From the NCBI RefSeq assembly GCF_017573545.1, contig NZ_JAGEOK010000018.1:62001-126000 (forward strand): 64,000 bases of DNA. The letters are read 5' to 3'. Positions 35,207-42,745 of this stretch are shown one piece after another (the stretch's first letter is position 1; each line of letters opens with the position of its first letter). The notes under the pieces are model-generated. The model was not told the origin of the DNA and did no database searches. It was given only the letters and a program-made list of their open reading frames with translations. The DNA comes from Actinomadura nitritigenes. Lineage in GTDB: Bacteria > Actinomycetota > Actinomycetes > Streptosporangiales > Streptosporangiaceae. Position numbers and translations under genes: made by a program.

Positions 35207-36107
35207 CGGACACCGCGCTTCCGGACACCGCGCTGCCGAGGACCGCGCTTCCGGGGAGCGCGCCGACGTGCCGGCTCGCCTTCCGCAGCTCCTCCAGCAG
35301 CTCGGGGAACGGCGGGATGTCCTCGTCCCACTCCAGCAGGGTCGGGACGGGACCGGTCAGCGACGTCGCGAGCCGGTACAGCGCCCACACCGGCTCGGCC
35401 ACCGGGCCGTCGTGGGTGTCGAGGAGGTGGTCGCCCATGTCGGTGTGCCCGGCCAGATGGATCTGCTCCACCCGGTCGTGCGGGAGCGCCCGGATGTACT
35501 CCTCGGGGTCGAAGCCGTGGTTCACCGACGAGACGTACACGTTGTTGACGTCCAGCAGCAGCCGGCAGCCGGACTCCTCGCACAGCCGGGCGAGGAACTC
35601 CCACTCCGTCATGGTGGCGTGCGCGAACGCGGCGTAGGTGCTCGGGTTCTCCAGCACGAGGGGGCGCTCCAGCACGTCCTGCACGACGCGGACGCGCCGG
35701 GCGACGTGCCGCAGCGCCTCCTCGGTGAGCGGGACGGGCAGCAGCTCGTGGGTGTTGACGCCCGCCACGCCCGTCCAGCAGACGTGGTCGGAGATCCAGC
35801 GGGCGCCGACGTCCTCGGCGAGCATGCGCAGCCGGCCGAGGTAGTGCATGTCCAGGGGGTCGGTGCTGCCGATCGACATCGACACGCCGTGCATGACGAC
35901 GGGGTAGCGCTCGGCGATCCGGTCGAGCGCGTGCCGGGGGTAGCCGGCCGTGTCCAGGAAGTTCTCGGAGATGATCTCGAACCAGCCGACGTCGGGCCGC
36001 TCGGCGAGCACGTACGGCAGGTGAGCGGAGCGCAGGCCGAGGCCCAGCCCGAGCCGGGTCCCGTCGCCGCGCGCGGTCCGGGCGGCCGGTGCGGGGCCGG
36101 CCGTCAC
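35199..36107 (-). CDS. DUF692 multinuclear non-heme iron oxidase (MNIO, BufB/MbnB-like)
   Basis: 302 residues, a TIM barrel. Likely iron ligands: H73 (VMHGVSMSIGS), D107/H108 (ISDHVCW), E153 (LENPS), D186/N189 (LLLDVNNVYVSSVNHG), H217 and H221 (IHLAGH), D230/H232 (DTHD) and E259 (LLEWD). Known family members oxidise cysteines of ribosomal peptides, for example to oxazolone-thioamides or thiooxazoles. The GTG start forms a GTGA overlap with the cysteine-rich gene upstream, strong evidence that this is its substrate. The C terminus has a small tandem repeat (GSAV-x-GSAV-x-GSAV) encoded by repeated DNA. Confidence 0.93.
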   Translation of the reverse strand: MTAGPAPAARTARGDGTRLGLGLGLRSAHLPYVLAERPDVGWFEIISENFLDTAGYPRHALDRIAERYPVVMHGVSMSIGSTDPLDMHYLGRLRMLAEDVGARWISDHVCWTGVAGVNTHELLPVPLTEEALRHVARRVRVVQDVLERPLVLENPSTYAAFAHATMTEWEFLARLCEESGCRLLLDVNNVYVSSVNHGFDPEEYIRALPHDRVEQIHLAGHTDMGDHLLDTHDGPVAEPVWALYRLATSLTGPVPTLLEWDEDIPPFPELLEELRKASRHVGALPGSAVLGSAVSGSAVSDA

Positions 36108-36712
36108 CGTCCGGCGTCCTTCCCGCCGGGGTCGCGCGGCGCGGGGACCCTCGTGCCGAAGCGGGCCTCGTAGTCGGGCACCTCGTCGTCGGGGAACCCC
36201 TCGCCGGGCGACGGGCCGAACGGGACGCCGGCCTCGAACATCCGCTGCTCGAAGACCTTGCGGGCCCGCTTCCACACGCTGGTGCCGCGGTAGGGTCCGG
36301 CCGCGTGCACCCGGCTCGCGTTGATCGGGCTGGCGCAGCTGCCGGACCAGCGGCAGTGCTGCGCGCCGGGCAGGGCCTGCTCCGCCTCGTGCCCGCTGTA
36401 GCCGCAGCCGCCCTGGCCGGCGCACTCGTTGTCGCCGTGGCAGTTGTGCGAGACGGTGGCGCACCGCCCCATGCCGGCCATGATGCCGGTGCCGTCGCGG
36501 CCGTGCCCGGCGCAGGCGTTCAGGCCCATGCAGACGTGCAGTTCGGGGACCGGCTTCAGCGGCGGCCTCTCCGGCCGGGAGCCGGCCTCGGACGCCTGCT
36601 CGCGGTCCTTCTCGGCGGTCTCGCTCTCTCCTCTGAACTTCTTGACGTCGCGGTAGGTCAGCCGCGGGTCCGTGCCGTCCTGCGACGGGTCCTTCTTCTC
36701 CGGAGGGGCCAT
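36104..36712 (-). CDS. Cysteine-rich candidate precursor peptide (BufA2-like)
   Basis: 202 residues. Eight cysteines (61, 67, 84, 91, 97, 103, 120, 126) lie in the centre, with two CxGxNxC motifs, CMGLNACAGHG and CHGDNECAGQG, followed by GCGYSG. This is the pattern of BufA2-type bufferins modified by DUF692 enzymes. Two features are unusual: there is no signal peptide (the N terminus is MAPPEKKDPSQDG, charged) and a 75-residue tail follows the last cysteine. ATG 36712 has GAAAGGACGAG upstream. The stop overlaps the MNIO gene start. Copper or another metal as the target is inference from relatives. Confidence 0.8.
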   Translation of the reverse strand: MAPPEKKDPSQDGTDPRLTYRDVKKFRGESETAEKDREQASEAGSRPERPPLKPVPELHVCMGLNACAGHGRDGTGIMAGMGRCATVSHNCHGDNECAGQGGCGYSGHEAEQALPGAQHCRWSGSCASPINASRVHAAGPYRGTSVWKRARKVFEQRMFEAGVPFGPSPGEGFPDDEVPDYEARFGTRVPAPRDPGGKDAGR

Positions 36713-36748
36713 TGCCTCGTCCTTTCCGGGCGGGTCGGGAGCGCGGGG

Positions 36749-37180
36749 TCAGGCGGTGTCGGGGGCGCAGCGGAAGCCGACGACGCGGTCGGGGAGCTCC
36801 GCCTCGCCCGACGGGAAGTTCTCCTCGGTGCTCTCGGCGCACCGGAACGCCGGATCCGCCGGGACGCGGGACCGGATGAGGAAGACCCCGTCGACGCGCC
36901 CGCGCCGCGGCAGCCCGGGGGAGGCGACGCAGGCCCCGTAGCCCCAGCCCTTGCCCTTGGCGCCGGTGTAGGTCCGCTCGCAGGTGTAGGCGCGGGCCGG
37001 CGGGGGGCCGGAGGCGGGAGCGTCGGCGGAGGCGGGAACGGCGCCGGACGCCGCGGCGGCGGTCGCCGCGGCGGCGGTCGCCGCGGCGGCGGTCGCCGCG
37101 GCGAGCGCGCCGCGGGCGAGCAGGGCTCGCCCCCGGCGGGTCGTCGATGGTCGCGGGCCGGGTGGGCCGATGGCGTTCAT
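36749..37180 (-). CDS. Secreted small four-cysteine protein, first gene of the MNIO operon
   Basis: 143 residues. TRRGRAL at residues 14-20 followed by a long alanine-rich stretch is a signal sequence, possibly Tat-type. The mature part has cysteines at 67, 84, 114 and 138 and the segment TGAKGKGWGYGACVASPG. I do not recognise a family. It precedes the cysteine-rich gene by 36 bp on the same strand, so it is probably in the same transcript. It could be an alternative or exported substrate or a binding partner. The signal region is encoded by three perfect 15-bp repeats (37056-37100). ATG 37180 has GGGAG upstream. Confidence 0.7.
   Translation of the reverse strand: MNAIGPPGPRPSTTRRGRALLARGALAAATAAAATAAAATAAAASGAVPASADAPASGPPPARAYTCERTYTGAKGKGWGYGACVASPGLPRRGRVDGVFLIRSRVPADPAFRCAESTEENFPSGEAELPDRVVGFRCAPDTA
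37056..37100. repeat. Three perfect 15-bp tandem repeats
   Basis: The unit GCGGCGGTCGCCGCG occurs three times back to back. It encodes the Ala/Thr-rich part of the signal peptide of the gene at 36749-37180, so its copy number may vary between strains without breaking the frame. Confidence 0.8.
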
Positions 37181-37219
37181 GGGGGCTCCCACTGGCGATG
37201 ACATGACGCGACCAAGTAA

Positions 37220-37232
37220 TCACAATGTGTGA
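37220..37232. promoter_or_regulatory. Candidate operator upstream of the MNIO operon
   Basis: TCACA-ATG-TGTGA is a perfect 5+5 inverted repeat, 40 bp before the start codon of the first operon gene, inside an AT-richer patch that also holds the likely promoter. No regulator gene adjoins the operon. The core resembles Crp/Fnr half-sites. Confidence 0.5.
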
Positions 37233-37387
37233 CCGAGGGGAACGGTAGGTTCCTGTCACCCGGAAGCGCCCCCGGCCTGCCGCGTCCCGGGAGCGGGGGC
37301 GCGGCGGGCCGGGGGCGCTCGCCGAGCGGCCGGGCCGGGGGTGCTCCGCCTGTCACGGCGCGCCGCCCACCCGGCCGGCCGGTGCGG

Positions 37388-38641
37388 TCAGGTCACCGGG
37401 TTGTCGACCAGGTAGACCGTGGGGGAGGGGGCGCCGCACGTCGCCGAGGCGGTGGACCCGCCGCCGAACGACAGGTCGGCGGTGGCCGACCCGAGCGCGA
37501 CGGACGTGCTCGTCGCCGACGACGCCGGCGTGAACGGTCCCGCGGTCAGCGTGCCGTCGCCCGGCAGCGGCACCGTGATCTGCTTGTCGCGCGCCAGCGG
37601 CGTGTCCGGGATCGCGATGCCGCCCGACGGGATGACATTCTGCGTCGCGGGCGTGCCGCCCTCGACCGTCAGGTTCAGCGCCGTGACCCTGCCGGACGCG
37701 GACGTGTAGCCCTTGTCGAGCAGCCTGTTCACCGTGCCGGCCGGGATCACCAGCGCGCCGCCGGCCTCGGTGAAGGAGAACGCGCTTCCGCGCTTGGCCA
37801 CGAGCGGGATGTGCGCGCCGACCGCGATCCCGACGTCGAGGGTGTCGGTGCCGACCTTGCACGTGTACGGCGCGTTGATGATGCCGACCAGCTCGTTCGA
37901 GGCGGGCTCGGGGAAGTTCAGCGGGGCGCCGGTGACCTTCGCCGGGGGCTGCCCGGCCGCGCCGCCGACCGCGATCGTCAGCAGGGCGTTGCCCGCCGAC
38001 GGCTTGCAGTCGGCGGTGATCGGCAGGCTGAACCCGGCCGACGACCTCAGGTCCACCTCGGCGTAGGCGTGCTCGAACGCCAGCGTGACCTTGCCGCTGT
38101 CCGGCGCCGTGTACGGGCCGACGTCGAACGTCCCGGTCAGCGGCAGCCCCACCTTGAGGGGCTTCCCGGCCTGGATCGCGATGTCGTCGATCTCGAACGG
38201 CCTGCCCGCCGCGATGTTGATGCTGGACGGGGTCGAGCCGCTCGCCCCGATGCTCAGATCGGTGATCTTCGCGTCCGCCTTGTCGATGCCGAGGATCGGA
38301 GCCAGCGAGGTCAGCCAGGACGGGAAGGTGATGCTGCCCGATCCCTGCGACAGGTAGAACCGCTGGCCCGGCCCGAGCTGGACGGGCGCGGCGCCCTGCA
38401 CGTCGACGTCCGTCGGCAGGTAGAACACCGGCAGCCCGCCGAGGCTGATCGTGCAGCCGATCGGCAGCTTGAACCGGCCGGTGTCGACCCCGACGGCGGG
38501 CACGTCCTCGGGCGGGAGCGCGTGCGCGGGCGGCGCCTGGACGAACGCGAGCACCGCGAGGGCGGCGCCCGCGCAGGCGGCGAGGGAACGCCGCAGCCGG
38601 CCGCGTCCGGCCGCCGCGGCGCCCGCCTGTCCGACTCTCAT
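37388..38641 (-). CDS. Secreted DUF6801-like beta-rich protein
   Basis: 417 residues with an N-terminal signal peptide (about 1-40, ending ...PPAHA). The mature part is beta-rich with repeated patterns such as IKLPIGCTISLGG-type starts, PLKVGLPLTGTFDVGPYTAP, KVTLAFEHAYAEVDLRSS and KQITVPLPGDGTLTAGPFTP, plus pairs of cysteines. It resembles the DUF6801 secreted proteins of actinomycetes; function unknown. ATG 38641 has GAGGAG upstream; the longer open frame is not coding. It points the same way as the MNIO operon but ends 207 bp before it. Confidence 0.7.
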   Translation of the reverse strand: MRVGQAGAAAAGRGRLRRSLAACAGAALAVLAFVQAPPAHALPPEDVPAVGVDTGRFKLPIGCTISLGGLPVFYLPTDVDVQGAAPVQLGPGQRFYLSQGSGSITFPSWLTSLAPILGIDKADAKITDLSIGASGSTPSSINIAAGRPFEIDDIAIQAGKPLKVGLPLTGTFDVGPYTAPDSGKVTLAFEHAYAEVDLRSSAGFSLPITADCKPSAGNALLTIAVGGAAGQPPAKVTGAPLNFPEPASNELVGIINAPYTCKVGTDTLDVGIAVGAHIPLVAKRGSAFSFTEAGGALVIPAGTVNRLLDKGYTSASGRVTALNLTVEGGTPATQNVIPSGGIAIPDTPLARDKQITVPLPGDGTLTAGPFTPASSATSTSVALGSATADLSFGGGSTASATCGAPSPTVYLVDNPVT

Positions 38642-39006
38642 GGGGACTCCTCTCAGAAGTACGCATACGTACCTGTGGGTCCCGGACATGGTGAACCCCG
38701 GCCGATGGCGCGGGATACGGACGGTGATGCGGAAACGCCGCAGAGCGGTTAGCAACCGCCCATAGAAAGGCCACGCCCGGCCGCGCGGCCGCAGGACGTC
38801 CGCCCACTACACTGCGCTGCATCGAACGACAGCGGCCCCCTGACGACGGCGCCTCCTCCGGCGGCCCGCGGTCCGGCGATCGGCGACCCGGCGGCCTCCG
38901 GCTGGCCGAGGTCTACGACCCGGCGCGTCCCGGCCTGCCCCGCGGGCGCAGCAGCCTGCCCGCGCCGGTCGTCCGCAGGGCGCAGCGCGAGCGGCTGCTC
39001 GCCGCG
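38642..39006. other. Intergenic region with apparent 5' coding sequence of the TetR gene
   Basis: From about 38821 the frame of the downstream TetR gene is open and reads protein-like (RLAEVYDPARPGLPRGRSSL, VVRRAQRERLLAA), but has no ATG, GTG or TTG after the in-frame stop at 38725. A TACACT at 38808-38813 looks like a -10 element. The left part carries the promoter of the secreted DUF6801 gene. Confidence 0.45.
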
Positions 39007-39570
39007 GTGATCTCCGCGGTCGCCGAGCACGGCTACCCCCGCACCACCGTGGCGATGGTCGTCGCCCGCGCCCGCGTGTCCCGCAAGGCGTTCTACGACC
39101 ACTTCACCGGCCTGGAGGACTGCTTCCTCACCGCCCTCGCCGACGCCCAGAAGGCCGTCCTGCGGGAGCTGATGAACGCGCCGAAGGGCCTCGGCGCGAA
39201 GCCGCCGCCGCTGGCCGTCCTCCAGGCGGGCCTGCGCTCGTACCTGACCCTGTGCGCGCGCGAGCCCGAGTACGCGCGCTGCATCCTGGTCGAGCTGCCC
39301 GCCGTCGGCCCGCGCGCGCTCAAGGGCCGCAACAAGGCGTACGGGGCGGTCGCCGACGTGCTGCGGCTGTGGCGCGAGCGCGCCGCGAAACGCCACCCCG
39401 AATGGCCGCCCGTCGAGGAGCCCGCCTACCGCGCCGCGGTCGGCGCCGTCGCCGAGCTGATCACCGCGTACGTCTGCGCCGGGGACGCGGCGGCCCTGCC
39501 CGGCCTGCACGGCCCGCTCACCGGGATCCTGCTGCGGATCCTCGCCGCGCCGCTGCCGTACGACCGCTGA
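39007..39570 (+). CDS. TetR-family regulator, start uncertain
   Basis: The first canonical start, GTG 39007, gives 187 residues but cuts off most of helix 1. The coding pattern clearly runs further upstream (RAQRERLLAAVISAVAEHG is a typical TetR first helix). The rest is standard: YPRTTVAMVVARARVSRKAF then YDHFTGLEDCFLTALAD, and a C-terminal domain with YLTLCAREPEYARCILVELP. Either a non-canonical codon (CTG 38812, CTG 38902 or an ATC near 38821) is used in a leaderless message, or a start was lost by mutation or sequencing error. NAD kinase follows 29 bp downstream. Confidence 0.75.
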   Translation: MISAVAEHGYPRTTVAMVVARARVSRKAFYDHFTGLEDCFLTALADAQKAVLRELMNAPKGLGAKPPPLAVLQAGLRSYLTLCAREPEYARCILVELPAVGPRALKGRNKAYGAVADVLRLWRERAAKRHPEWPPVEEPAYRAAVGAVAELITAYVCAGDAAALPGLHGPLTGILLRILAAPLPYDR

Positions 39571-39599
39571 ACCGCCCCGCGGGGCCGTACGGTTCTGCC

Positions 39600-40463
39600 A
39601 TGGGCATGGTGCACACGGTGGGGCTCGTCCTGCATCCCGAACGCGACTCGAAGGCCGCCGTCGACACGATCGTCGGATGGGCGGGCCGGCGCGGCGGCGC
39701 GGTGCTGGGGCTGCCCGAGGAGATCGGCCGGATCGACTGCAGCGCCGTCGCGGTCGAGGCCGCCGCGCTCGCCGAGCGCGCGGACCTGCTCGTCAGCCTC
39801 GGCGGCGACGGGACGATGCTGCGCAGCATGCGGCTGGCGGCCGGCGCGGCGACGCCGGTGCTCGGCGTCAACCTCGGCCGCCTCGGGTTCCTCGCCGAGA
39901 TCGACGTGGACGGGCTGGCGGACGCGCTGACCAGCATCGACGCGCACCGGTACGAGGTGGAGCCGCGGATGGCGGTGTGCATGCGGCTGCCCGGCGGCGA
40001 GGTCGTCTCCGCCTTCAACGACATCGCGCTGGTGCGGATGCCGGGCGACGGGCTCGCGGCGGTGGAGGTGTCGGTGCAGGGCCACCCGTTCGTCCGGTAC
40101 GCGGGCGACGCGGTGATCGTGGCGACCTCGACCGGCTCGACCGCCTACAGCTACTCCGCCGGCGGGCCGATCGTCTCGCCCGCCGTCGAGGGCTTCCTGG
40201 TGGTGCCGGCCGCGGCGCACTCGACGTTCAACCGCGCCGTCATGCTGTCGGCGGACGAGGACGTCGACCTGACGCTGCTGCCGACGTCGGGGACGCTGGC
40301 GGTGGAGGTGGACGGCGGGATCGCCGCGCAGCTCCAGGCGGGGGACCGGCTGCGGGTCACCGCCGTCCGCGGCGCCGCCCGGGTCGTCCGGCTGGGCGGG
40401 ACGACCTTCTACGAGCGCGCCCGCCGCAAGCTGCGCGTCAGCGGCAGCGCCGAGGCGGACTAG
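39600..40463 (+). CDS. NAD kinase
   Basis: 287 residues. LLVSLGGDGTMLRSM is the GGDG active-site motif; TPVLGVNLGRLGFLAEID and ATSTGSTAYSYSAGGPIVSP are the other conserved NAD-kinase blocks. It phosphorylates NAD to NADP using ATP or polyphosphate. The genome's main NAD kinase may be elsewhere, since this copy lacks the usual recN/tlyA neighbours. The ATG at 39600 lies 29 bp after the TetR stop, so they may be co-transcribed. Confidence 0.93.
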   Translation: MGMVHTVGLVLHPERDSKAAVDTIVGWAGRRGGAVLGLPEEIGRIDCSAVAVEAAALAERADLLVSLGGDGTMLRSMRLAAGAATPVLGVNLGRLGFLAEIDVDGLADALTSIDAHRYEVEPRMAVCMRLPGGEVVSAFNDIALVRMPGDGLAAVEVSVQGHPFVRYAGDAVIVATSTGSTAYSYSAGGPIVSPAVEGFLVVPAAAHSTFNRAVMLSADEDVDLTLLPTSGTLAVEVDGGIAAQLQAGDRLRVTAVRGAARVVRLGGTTFYERARRKLRVSGSAEAD

Positions 40464-40470
40464 CGGGGGG

Positions 40471-41079
40471 TCAGAGCCAGCCGCGCTCGTCGGCGACGCG
40501 CAGCGCCTCCATCCGGTTGTGGGTCCCGGTCTTGGCGATCGCCGCGGACAGGTAGTTGCGGACGGTCCCCTCCGACAGGTACAGGTTCCCGGCGATCGCC
40601 GCGACGGTCGCGCCCGAGCGCGCCGCGTTGAGCACGTCGACCTCGCGGGGGGTCAGCGGCGAGTCGCCGGCGGCCAGCGTCGCCGCCGCGAGCGCCGGGT
40701 CGACGACCCGCTCGCCGCGCATCACCCGGCGGACGGCGTCCGCGAGCGCCTCGGCCCGCGCGTCCTTGACCACGAACCCGACGGCGCCCGCGCCCATCGC
40801 CCGGCGCAGGTAGCCGGCGCGGCCGAACGTCGTCAGGATCACCACCCGGCAGTCCGGCGCCTTCTCGGCGAGCACCGCCGCCGCGGCCAGCCCGTCCACG
40901 CCGGGCATCTCGATGTCGAGCAGCGCCACGTCCGGCCGGTGCTCCAGGACCGCGGCGACCACCTCGTCGCCGCGCCCGACGGCGGCGACGACCTCGAAGT
41001 CGTCCTCCAGGTCGAGCAGCGCCGCCAGCGCCGTGCGGATGAGCTCCTGGTCGTCGGCGAGCAGCAGCCGGATCGTCAT
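40471..41079 (-). CDS. NarL/FixJ-type response regulator
   Basis: 202 residues. The receiver domain has acidic pair D9/D10 and phosphoacceptor D55 in VALLDIEMPG, T/S switch in VVILTTFG and K in FVVKDA. The C-terminal LuxR helix-turn-helix is LTPREVDVLNAARSGATVAA to YLSEGTVRNYLSAAIAKTG. It overlaps the kinase gene by ATGA, a classic DesK-DesR style pair. Targets are unknown; the co-transcribed membrane protein upstream is a candidate. Confidence 0.94.
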   Translation of the reverse strand: MTIRLLLADDQELIRTALAALLDLEDDFEVVAAVGRGDEVVAAVLEHRPDVALLDIEMPGVDGLAAAAVLAEKAPDCRVVILTTFGRAGYLRRAMGAGAVGFVVKDARAEALADAVRRVMRGERVVDPALAAATLAAGDSPLTPREVDVLNAARSGATVAAIAGNLYLSEGTVRNYLSAAIAKTGTHNRMEALRVADERGWL

Positions 41080-42233
41080 GTGCGCGCACCCTCCGCGGTC
41101 CCGACCGTCACCTTCAGCCGCCAGCCGTGCGGGCGGACGGGGCCGGCCTCCACGCCGCCGCCGGCCGCCTCGACCCGCTCCCGCAGCCCGGCGAGCCCGT
41201 TCCCGCAGGACGCGGTGGAGCCCACCCCGTCGTCCAGTATCTCCACACCGGCGGGTGACAGCGTCACCGTGCAGCGGGTGGCGCGCGCGTGCCGGACCAC
41301 GTTCGTCAGCCCCTCGCGCACCACCCAGCCGAACAGCTCCTGGTGGGCGGGGTCGACCATCTCCGTCGCCGTCGGCAGGTCGGCGGCGACGCCCGCGGCG
41401 CGCAGCACCTCCCGGCCCCGTGCCAGCTCGCCCGCGAGGGACACCTGCCGGTACCCCGACACCGCCGCGCGCACGTCCGTCAGCGCCTGCCGCGACAGCT
41501 CCTCCACCGCGGTGATCTCCTCCACCGAGCGGGCGGAGCCGCTCTCGGCGAGCCGCCGGGCGAGCCCGCTCTTGACCGTGATGACGGTCAGCGAGTGGCC
41601 GAGCAGGTCGTGCAGGTCGCGGGCGATCCGGGCGCGCTCGGCCTCCGACGCCAGCCGGGCCACCTCGGCGCGCGCCTCCAGCAGCTCCGCGTTGGCGCCG
41701 GCCATCTCGGCGTACGCGTAGACGGTCATGGTGGTGAACACGACCATCAGCGCGGTGAGCAGGTCGGGGCCGGTGTGCCACGGCCGCACCGCCCACGGGA
41801 CGATCAGCGGGGGCAGCGCCCCGGCCAGCACGATCAGCCCGATGCGCCGGCGCAGCATCAGGGCCGTGAAGGCGGTGATGACCGCCCAGAGGTAGAAGGC
41901 CAGGTTCCGGGCGAACGGCAGCTCCGCGAGGAACAGCACGACCATGACGCCGTGGAAGAGCCAGAGCCGGCTCCGGTCCCGGCGCACGACGGCCCCGCCC
42001 GCGAGGACGTAGGTGACCGCGAACGCCCCGGCGATCGCGAATCCGGCCGCGGCGGCGGCGCCCGAGGAGTACTGCGCGACCCCGAGCGCCGTCACCGACG
42101 GGTACACCAGCATCCCCGTCGCCAGCGCCGTCCGGCGCCAGCCGCGCGCCCACCGGTGCGGGTCGGCGCCGCGTTGCTGCGGGGGCGGGCCGCCGTCCGG
42201 CGGCCGCTCCACGGCGTCCTGCATGCCCGGCAC
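41076..42233 (-). CDS. DesK-type sensor histidine kinase
   Basis: 385 residues. About five or six membrane spans fill residues 33-175, then a coiled coil (AELLEARAEVARLASEAERA). The HisKA_3 phosphoacceptor is H208 in RIARDLHDLLGHSLTVITVK, and the ATPase has the N box GLTNVVRHARAT and G box GNGLAGLRERVEAAGG. With no large extracytoplasmic domain, it probably senses a membrane or intramembrane signal. GTG 42233 has GGAGG 8 bases upstream; ATG 42224 is an alternative. Confidence 0.93.
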   Translation of the reverse strand: MPGMQDAVERPPDGGPPPQQRGADPHRWARGWRRTALATGMLVYPSVTALGVAQYSSGAAAAAGFAIAGAFAVTYVLAGGAVVRRDRSRLWLFHGVMVVLFLAELPFARNLAFYLWAVITAFTALMLRRRIGLIVLAGALPPLIVPWAVRPWHTGPDLLTALMVVFTTMTVYAYAEMAGANAELLEARAEVARLASEAERARIARDLHDLLGHSLTVITVKSGLARRLAESGSARSVEEITAVEELSRQALTDVRAAVSGYRQVSLAGELARGREVLRAAGVAADLPTATEMVDPAHQELFGWVVREGLTNVVRHARATRCTVTLSPAGVEILDDGVGSTASCGNGLAGLRERVEAAGGGVEAGPVRPHGWRLKVTVGTAEGART

Positions 42234-42263
42234 GTTACCGGCCTCCCGTCGCCTCGTCCGCGC

Positions 42264-42695
42264 TCACTCGGCGGCGAACAGCGCCCGGATGCGGCCGCGT
42301 GCGGTGATGAGGACGACGCCCAGCAGCAGCAGCCCGCAGACGGCCTGCTCGATCCGCATCCACGGGGGGAGGAAGCCGGGCAGCGAGACGATCACGACGA
42401 TGGCGACGGTCATCACCGTCGACAGGATCCGCAGCCGCCGGAACGCGCCCCGGGAGCCGCGGGCGGCGCGATGGGCGAGCGCGAACGACAGCACGGAGGC
42501 GAGGGCGACGATGCCGCCCCGCACCCAGACGTTGTCGTTCACCATCGAGTGGTGGTCGCGCAGGAGGTAGGCGGCTCCCATCGTGAGCCAGCTGAGCGCG
42601 AGGTAGCCGCCGGTGAGCAGCTTCAGCTCGCGGAAGGCCCGCAGGTTCTGCGGGTGGCGGGGGTCCTGGGCGGTGCCGTTCTCGTTCTCGTTCAT
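42264..42695 (-). CDS. Small four-span membrane protein
   Basis: 143 residues with four hydrophobic segments (about 25-43, 56-76, 90-106 and 113-132). I do not recognise the family; DUF2178-like proteins of similar size look comparable. It starts at ATG 42695 and ends 30 bp before the sensor kinase on the same strand, so it is probably co-transcribed with the two-component pair and may be part of its sensing or output. Confidence 0.7.
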   Translation of the reverse strand: MNENENGTAQDPRHPQNLRAFRELKLLTGGYLALSWLTMGAAYLLRDHHSMVNDNVWVRGGIVALASVLSFALAHRAARGSRGAFRRLRILSTVMTVAIVVIVSLPGFLPPWMRIEQAVCGLLLLGVVLITARGRIRALFAAE

Positions 42696-42745
42696 ACCGG
42701 AAATGGTCCGCGCGAGGGCCCGGTCACCGGCAGTGAGACGATCCA

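Noticed and set aside
37056..37100. CRISPR-like repeat array
   Set aside because: The repeats are contiguous 15-bp units inside a coding region with no spacers.
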